Assembly (NCBI RefSeq): GCF_003258605.2
Contig: NZ_CP031264.1
Location: 5,394,001 to 5,458,000, forward strand
Length of the DNA stretch: 64,000 nt
DNA from: Peterkaempfera bronchialis
GTDB taxonomy: Bacteria; Actinomycetota; Actinomycetes; Streptomycetales; Streptomycetaceae
Reading direction: 5' to 3'
In this document: in pieces, positions 59,226 to 64,000 of the stretch
How the letters are laid out: the number at the start of each line of letters is the position of its first letter
How positions within the stretch are numbered: position 1 is the stretch's first letter
The notes under the pieces: model-generated
Seen by the model: the letters and a program-made list of their open reading frames with translations, nothing else
The model's database searches: none
What the model was told of the DNA's origin: nothing
Translations under genes and position numbers: made by a program

Positions 59226-59438
59226 GCCGAGGTGTGCTGAGCCGGGGTGCGCTGGCCCGGGGTCGCGTCACCCGTCCGGGTGGGGGAACGGGTGTCCGGG
59301 GTATTCCCCGGGTGGGTGAACCGGCGCCCGCCGGTCGCGGCGGCGGGCGCCATCTCCGCTGGTCGACGCAGACCCAGCGGATATGACGACAAAATGACCG
59401 GTTCGAGCAAAGTGTCGGCAACTGCCATCATCCTCCGC

Positions 59439-61913
59439 ATGTCTGTGATGGAGGCGGCCCGACCGGCCCCGGCCAAACCCGAACCCCGGCTGCCAGCAAC
59501 GGAGTTGACGGCACGCCAGGTTCGACTGGTGTTCGCCGGGCTGATGCTCGCGCTCTTCCTGGCCGCCCTCGACCAGACCATCGTGGCCACCGCGCTGCCC
59601 CGGATCGTCGGCGAACTGCACGGCCTCGACCGGATGTCCTGGGTGGTCACCGCCTACCTGCTGGCCTCCACCGTGGTGCTGCCGCTCTACGGCAAGCTCG
59701 GCGACATCTTCGGCCGGGCCAGGGTCTTCCGGTTCGCCATCGCCATCTTCATCGTCGGCTCCGCGCTCTCCGGCTGGTGCCACTCCATCGACCAGCTGAT
59801 CGCGTTCCGGGCGGTGCAGGGCATCGGCGGCGGCGGGCTGATGATCGGCGTCCAGTCGATCATCGCGGACATCGTCTCGCCCCGGGACCGAGGCCGCTAC
59901 ATGGGCCTGATCGGCGCGGTCTTCGGCATCTCCTCGGTCGCCGGTCCGCTGCTCGGCGGCTGGTTCACCGACGGGCCCGGCTGGCGCTGGTGCTTCTGGG
60001 TCAACATCCCGATCGGCGCCCTCGCCCTGCTGGTCACCCTGCTGGTGCTGCGGCTGCCCCGGCCGACCGCGCGGCCCCGGCTCGACCTCGGCGGCGCGCT
60101 GCTGCTGGCCGTCGCCTCCACCTGCCTGGTCCTCGCCACCAGCTGGGGAGGCACCACGTACGCCTGGACCGACCCGGTGATCGCCGCGCTGGGCGCCGCC
60201 ACCGTCGGCTGCCTGGTCCTCTTCGCGCTGGTCGAACGGTTCGCGGCGGAGCCGGTGATCCCGCTGCGGCTCTTCCGCGACGGCGTCTTCAATGTCTCCG
60301 GTGGCATCGGCGTGGTGGTCGGCGTGGCGCTCTTCGGCGCCGCCAGCTACCTGCCCAGCTTCCTCCAGATGGTGAACGGGGCCAGCGCCACCGGCTCCGG
60401 CCTGCTGATGCTGCCCATGATGGGCGGCATCGTGCTGGCCTCCATCGGCTCCGGTCAGCTGATCAGCCGTACCGGACGCTACAAGGCGTACCCGGTCCTC
60501 GGCGGCGCCCTGTCCACCGCCGGCATGGCGCTGCTCGGACTGCTGCTGCACGCCGACACCCCGTACGTGGTCTCCGCCGCGGCCATGGCCGTACTCGGCC
60601 TCGGCGTGGGCCTCTCGCTGCCCGTGCTGGTGCTGGCGGTGCAGAACTCGGTGCCGCCGCGCGACATCGGCACCGCCACCTCCGCCAACAACTACCTGCG
60701 CCAGATCGGAGGCTCGGTGGGCGCCGCCGTCTTCGGCGCCCTCTTCCACGCCCGGCTCACCGACCGGCTCGCCGCCACCCTGCCGCCCGCCCGGCCCGGC
60801 GGTCCCGCCCTGCCGGACACCGACTCCATCACCCCGGAGCTGGTCCGGGCACTGCCGACGCCGCTGCGGGACGCCTATGTCACCGCGTACGCCGACGCCA
60901 TGCCGCGGATCTTCCTCTACCTGGTGCCCGTGCTGGCGCTGGGCTTCGTCCTCGCCTTCCTGCTCAAGGAGAAACCCTTGGCCACCCAACCGGCCTCCGG
61001 ACCCGCAGCGACCCCGGGCGACCTCGGGCTGCCGCCCCAGGCCCCCGGCCCGGTCCCGGTGTCGACACCGGCATCGGCATCGGCGTCAACGTCGGCATCG
61101 GTATCTGGGGCCGCGCCCACATATGGGACCCCCGCCGCGCCGACCGGGCCCGCCCCCGGCATCCCGCTGCGCGGCACCGTCCGGGAACCCGACCGGGGCG
61201 CCGTACCCAACGCCGTGCTGACCCTGATCGACATGGACGGCCGACAGGTCGCCAGGGCCGCCAGCGGCGCCTCCGGCAGCTGGGCGCTGGCCGCTCCCCG
61301 GTCCGGCAACTATGTGCTGATCGCCGCCGCCGGCGGCCACCAGCCGCAGGCCGTCACCGTCGCCGTGGGCAGCCGCCCGGTCGACCTCGACGTGGTGCTC
61401 GGCGGCACCGGACGGCTCAGCGGAGCGGTCCGCAGCACCGAGGGCGCCCCGGTGCTCGGCGCCGCCGTGGTGCTCACCGACCCGCGCGGCGAGGTGGTGG
61501 CCACCGGCCACACCGACGACGACGGCGCCTACCACTTCCGGGACCTGGTGGCGGGCGACTACACCCTCGCCGTCAGCGCCCGCGCCTACCGCCCCGCCGC
61601 ACTGGCCGTGGCCGTCGCCCCCAGCGGCGAGACCCGGCAGGACGTGGCGCTGGCCGGCAGCGGCACCCTGCGCGGCACCGTACGGACCAGCGGCGGCCAT
61701 CCGGTCGCCGACGCCCGGGTGACGCTGCTGGACTCCACGGGCACGGTCGTCGCCGCCGTCACCACCGGCGCGGACGGCACCTTCCGCTTCAGCGACCTCC
61801 AGCCGGGGGAGTACACGGTGATCGCCAGCGGCTACCCGCCGGTGGCCACGGCACTGCGCCTGGAGGACGGCCACACCGAGCGCGACCTGCATCTCTCCCA
61901 CCGGCTCGACTGA
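59439..61913 (+). CDS. DHA2-type MFS exporter fused to three carboxypeptidase-regulatory-like domains
   Basis: An 824-residue membrane protein. Residues about 25-505 form a 14-helix drug:H+ antiporter of the DHA2 family, with the motif LDQTIVATALPRIVGELHGL in helix 1 and LYGKLGDIFGRARVF between helices 2 and 3. After a Pro/Ser/Ala-rich linker (about 510-560), three repeats of about 80 residues follow, starting PLRGTVREPDRGAV, RLSGAVRSTEGAPV and TLRGTVRTSGGHPV, each with the D-G-x-(Y/F)-x-F pattern of beta-sandwich CarboxypepD_reg-like domains. The start is uncertain: the ATG at 59439, 59394 or 59448; none has a good Shine-Dalgarno. Confidence 0.88.
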   Translation: MSVMEAARPAPAKPEPRLPATELTARQVRLVFAGLMLALFLAALDQTIVATALPRIVGELHGLDRMSWVVTAYLLASTVVLPLYGKLGDIFGRARVFRFAIAIFIVGSALSGWCHSIDQLIAFRAVQGIGGGGLMIGVQSIIADIVSPRDRGRYMGLIGAVFGISSVAGPLLGGWFTDGPGWRWCFWVNIPIGALALLVTLLVLRLPRPTARPRLDLGGALLLAVASTCLVLATSWGGTTYAWTDPVIAALGAATVGCLVLFALVERFAAEPVIPLRLFRDGVFNVSGGIGVVVGVALFGAASYLPSFLQMVNGASATGSGLLMLPMMGGIVLASIGSGQLISRTGRYKAYPVLGGALSTAGMALLGLLLHADTPYVVSAAAMAVLGLGVGLSLPVLVLAVQNSVPPRDIGTATSANNYLRQIGGSVGAAVFGALFHARLTDRLAATLPPARPGGPALPDTDSITPELVRALPTPLRDAYVTAYADAMPRIFLYLVPVLALGFVLAFLLKEKPLATQPASGPAATPGDLGLPPQAPGPVPVSTPASASASTSASVSGAAPTYGTPAAPTGPAPGIPLRGTVREPDRGAVPNAVLTLIDMDGRQVARAASGASGSWALAAPRSGNYVLIAAAGGHQPQAVTVAVGSRPVDLDVVLGGTGRLSGAVRSTEGAPVLGAAVVLTDPRGEVVATGHTDDDGAYHFRDLVAGDYTLAVSARAYRPAALAVAVAPSGETRQDVALAGSGTLRGTVRTSGGHPVADARVTLLDSTGTVVAAVTTGADGTFRFSDLQPGEYTVIASGYPPVATALRLEDGHTERDLHLSHRLD

Positions 61914-62111
61914 CCCCGGCGGGCCGGTGCTCCGCCGCAGGGCCGGCGTCGGCCTCCTGTACCGGCCCTGGCGGGAGCTGGGGGAGTTCGACGGGGATGG
62001 GCCGGTGCTCCGTTGCGCGGCTGGCGTCGACCTCCTGGCCGGGTCGACCCCGTACCGGGCGTTCCGCACCGTACCGACGCGAATCGTCGGAAACCGCCTA
62101 GGGTGGCCCCC
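61914..62111. repeat. Imperfect direct repeat between MFS gene and glycosyltransferase
   Basis: About 45 bp beginning GGGCCGGTGCTCCG occurs at about 61921-61965 and again, diverged, at about 61998-62042. The rest of the spacer is the promoter region of the glycosyltransferase gene. Confidence 0.6.
62099..62104 (+). promoter_or_regulatory. -10 element suggesting a leaderless glycosyltransferase mRNA
   Basis: TAGGGT lies seven bases before the ATG at 62112, the distance typical of leaderless actinobacterial transcripts; no Shine-Dalgarno is present. Confidence 0.5.
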
Positions 62112-63269
62112 ATGGGCGTGACGGTTCTGCATGTGGCCCAGCCCGTCGACGGCGGGGTCGCCCGGGTGGTGGCCGACCTGGTGCGCGGTCAGCTGGCGGG
62201 CGGTCACCGGGTGGCGGTGGCCTGTCCGCCGGGCGGGCGGCTGGCCGGAGAGGCGGCAGCCTCGGGGGCGGAGGTGCTGCCCTGGGCGGCGGTCCGCTCG
62301 CCGGGCCCGTCGGCCGCCGCCGAGGCGCGGCGGCTGCACGGGATCGCCGCCCGGCTCCGCCCCGACCTGCTGCATCTGCACAGCGCCAAGGCCGGTCTGG
62401 CCGGACGCCTGGCGGTACGCGGGCGCGTCCCCACGGTCTTCCAGCCGCACGCCTGGTCGTTCGCCGCCGTCACCGGACCGGCCGCCGCAGGGGCACTGCG
62501 CTGGGAGCGCTTCGGCGTGCGGTGGGCGCATGCGGTGCTCTGCGTCAGCGAACAGGAGCGCCGCGACGGCATGGCCGCCGGAGTCCGCGCCCGCCGCTGG
62601 GAGGTGGTGCCCAACGGGGTGGACCTGGCCCGCCACACCGCCGCTGACGAGGACGCCCGCCGCCGTGCGCGGCACGCCCTCGGCCTGGACCCGCACGCCC
62701 CGCTGGCCGTCTGTGTCGGACGGCTGTGTCGGCAGAAGGGCCAGGATGTACTGCTGGATGCCTGGCCGCAGGTGCTGCGCCGGGTACCGGACGCCCGGCT
62801 GGCGCTGGTCGGCGACGGTCCGCAGCGGGTGGCCCTAGAGCAGCGGGCGGCCCGGCTTTCGGCGGGCGCCGGGGCGGGGGCGGCGGCGCTGCTGGTCGGC
62901 GATGTGTCCGACCCCCGGCCCTGGTACGCCGCCGCCGATCTGGTGGTGCTGCCCTCGCGCTGGGAGGGCATGGCGCTGGTGCCGCTGGAGGCCATGGCGG
63001 CTGCCCGGCCGGTGGTGCTGGCCGAGGTGTCCGGTGCTGCGGAGTGCCTGCCGCCCGGGGAGCGGGCCACCGCCCTGGTGCCGCCGGAGGACCCTCGGGC
63101 GCTGGCCGCCGCCGTCGCGGCGGCGCTCGCCGACCGGGCAGGGTGCGCCCGGCGCGGCGTTCTGGCCCGGGAGCAGATGGCGGCGTGCCACGAGGTGGGC
63201 CGGTCGGTGGCGCGCGTCTCCCGCCTCTACCGCGAGTTGCTGGCCGGAACGGCTGTTCCCCGACGGTAA
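62112..63269 (+). CDS. Family 4 glycosyltransferase
   Basis: A 385-residue GT-B glycosyltransferase. VLHVAQPVDGGVARVVADLV near the N terminus is the usual start, VPNGVDLARH follows at about 180, and VGRLCRQKGQDVLLDAWPQV begins the donor domain. LPSRWEGMALVPLEAMAAARPVV contains the E-x7-E motif that contacts the sugar nucleotide. The acceptor is unknown. It precedes a polyprenyl sugar phosphotransferase, so it probably belongs to an exopolysaccharide or cell-surface glycan locus that continues beyond the window. No Shine-Dalgarno before the ATG. Confidence 0.9.
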   Translation: MGVTVLHVAQPVDGGVARVVADLVRGQLAGGHRVAVACPPGGRLAGEAAASGAEVLPWAAVRSPGPSAAAEARRLHGIAARLRPDLLHLHSAKAGLAGRLAVRGRVPTVFQPHAWSFAAVTGPAAAGALRWERFGVRWAHAVLCVSEQERRDGMAAGVRARRWEVVPNGVDLARHTAADEDARRRARHALGLDPHAPLAVCVGRLCRQKGQDVLLDAWPQVLRRVPDARLALVGDGPQRVALEQRAARLSAGAGAGAAALLVGDVSDPRPWYAAADLVVLPSRWEGMALVPLEAMAAARPVVLAEVSGAAECLPPGERATALVPPEDPRALAAAVAAALADRAGCARRGVLAREQMAACHEVGRSVARVSRLYRELLAGTAVPRR

Positions 63270-63402
63270 ATCAGACGAATAGGCGGCCGGTATGAAACCA
63301 CCGGTCGGACCGGGCGATTGATGGTGAATCGTCGGTACTGTCTGGTTTCGCCGGACCGGAGTCACCCGGGCCGGCGCACCCAACAGGGGAGTACATGCGC
63401 GG

Positions 63403-64000
63403 ATGAGGACCGAGAACGAGAGCGTGCCGCGCCCCGGACGGACCGCACCGCCCGTCCCCGCCCCCCGGCAGAACCCCGGCCCTCCCCAAGTCCTCTACAC
63501 CGAAGCCACGTTCCCCCTCACCCTGCTAGCCGCCGACGCGGCAGCCGCCTGCGCCGCCGCCGCACTCGCCACCCCGGGCCGCCTGCTCCCCACCGCCGAC
63601 CTGCTGATCGAGACCGGCGCCCTGCTGCCCGCCCTGCTGCTGCTCAACGGCGTCGGCGGCCTCTACCGCAGACGGCTGTCGCCCTCCGTACTCGACGAAC
63701 TGCCCGCCCTCGCCGGCCGCGCCGCCGTCGCGGTGGCCTTCGCGGTCACCCTCTGCGGCTGCCTCCCCGAGCGGTGGCCGTCCTTCGCCACCGCCGCCGG
63801 ACTGCTGCGGCTGCTCACCGGCTACCTGGCCCTCGCCGTCACCGGCCGCGCCGCCGCGTACGCCGCCCTGCTGCGCCGCCGCCGCCGGGCCCCCCGGCCG
63901 GTGCTGCTGCTGGGCGCGGGCGACCGGGGCCGCCGGGTCGCCGCCGCCCTGCTGGCACACCCCCGGTACGGCATGCGCCCGGTCGGCTGTCTGGACACCG
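63403..64000 (+). CDS. Polyprenyl sugar-phosphate transferase, 5' part
   Basis: Open from the ATG at 63403 to the window end (199 codons), continuing outside. A Pro/Arg-rich N terminus (about 40 residues) is followed by hydrophobic segments at about 37-52, 60-82, 100-118 and 125-150, then PVLLLGAGDRGRRVAAALL, the start of the nucleotide-binding-fold domain found in WcaJ/WbaP-type exopolysaccharide initiating transferases. The catalytic C-terminal domain is not in the window. The best Shine-Dalgarno (AGGGGAG) sits before a three-codon ORF (ATG CGC GGA TGA) whose stop overlaps this start as ATGA. Confidence 0.8.
   Translation, partial: MRTENESVPRPGRTAPPVPAPRQNPGPPQVLYTEATFPLTLLAADAAAACAAAALATPGRLLPTADLLIETGALLPALLLLNGVGGLYRRRLSPSVLDELPALAGRAAVAVAFAVTLCGCLPERWPSFATAAGLLRLLTGYLALAVTGRAAAYAALLRRRRRAPRPVLLLGAGDRGRRVAAALLAHPRYGMRPVGCLDT

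Overview
This window is high-GC actinobacterial DNA, most likely a chromosomal segment of a member of the Streptomycetaceae. The evidence is gene content and style: a eukaryotic-type GlnII, aerobic cobalamin genes of the CobN type, a crotonyl-CoA carboxylase/reductase with ethylmalonyl-CoA mutase, frequent GTG and TTG starts, GTGA/ATGA overlaps, and strongly GC-biased third positions. No rRNA or tRNA gene and no CRISPR array was recognised.

Region 1 (1-25.2 kb) is dominated by cobalamin (B12) synthesis. After the 3' part of glnII comes a minus-strand operon cobI-cobM-cobL-cbiG/cobJ-sirohydrochlorin chelatase-cobC. A second minus-strand operon is cobD-cobQ-cobN-chlI/D-like-cobO-cobB. Each is preceded by its own promoter, a cobalamin riboswitch, a small hairpin and a short leader ORF that ends at the first cob gene. 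Between them lie a membrane-anchored esterase, a VTC-type polyphosphate polymerase/DUF4956/CotH-kinase operon and a PrmC-like methyltransferase. CobG, CobH, CobK and the nucleotide-loop genes are not in the window.

Region 2 (25.4-30.4 kb) is an accessory island. It holds a 5'-truncated, frameshifted Rhs gene whose last module carries a pretoxin HINT domain and a deaminase-like toxin tail, an apparently intact candidate immunity gene with a terminator, and a decayed tyrosine integrase. GC content falls visibly from the toxin tail onward.

Region 3 (30.4-39.6 kb) holds a PuuB-like FAD oxidoreductase, two alpha/beta hydrolases, a conserved hypothetical protein, a block of GC-rich repeats, a glutamine-synthetase-like ligase, and the phosphatidylethanolamine pair pssA-psd.

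Region 4 (39.9-49.7 kb) is an ethylmalonyl-CoA pathway cluster: TetR regulator, ccr, meaA, beta-methylmalyl-CoA lyase, MaoC-type mesaconyl-CoA hydratase, acyl-CoA dehydrogenase and a double 3-hydroxyacyl-CoA dehydrogenase. MeaA needs adenosylcobalamin, which ties this cluster to region 1. MeaA carries an unusual in-frame tandem repeat near its N terminus.

Region 5 (50-64 kb) has a UvrA-like ATPase, a TAP-like peptidase remnant, a SpoIIE-type phosphatase, a 2-hydroxyacid dehydrogenase with a lactate-monooxygenase-like flavoprotein, a HipA-like kinase, an Rv2578c-type radical SAM protein behind a candidate SOS box, an SRPBCC protein, a 14-TM MFS exporter fused to three carboxypeptidase-regulatory-like domains, and the start of a polysaccharide locus (glycosyltransferase and a partial polyprenyl sugar phosphotransferase running off the end).
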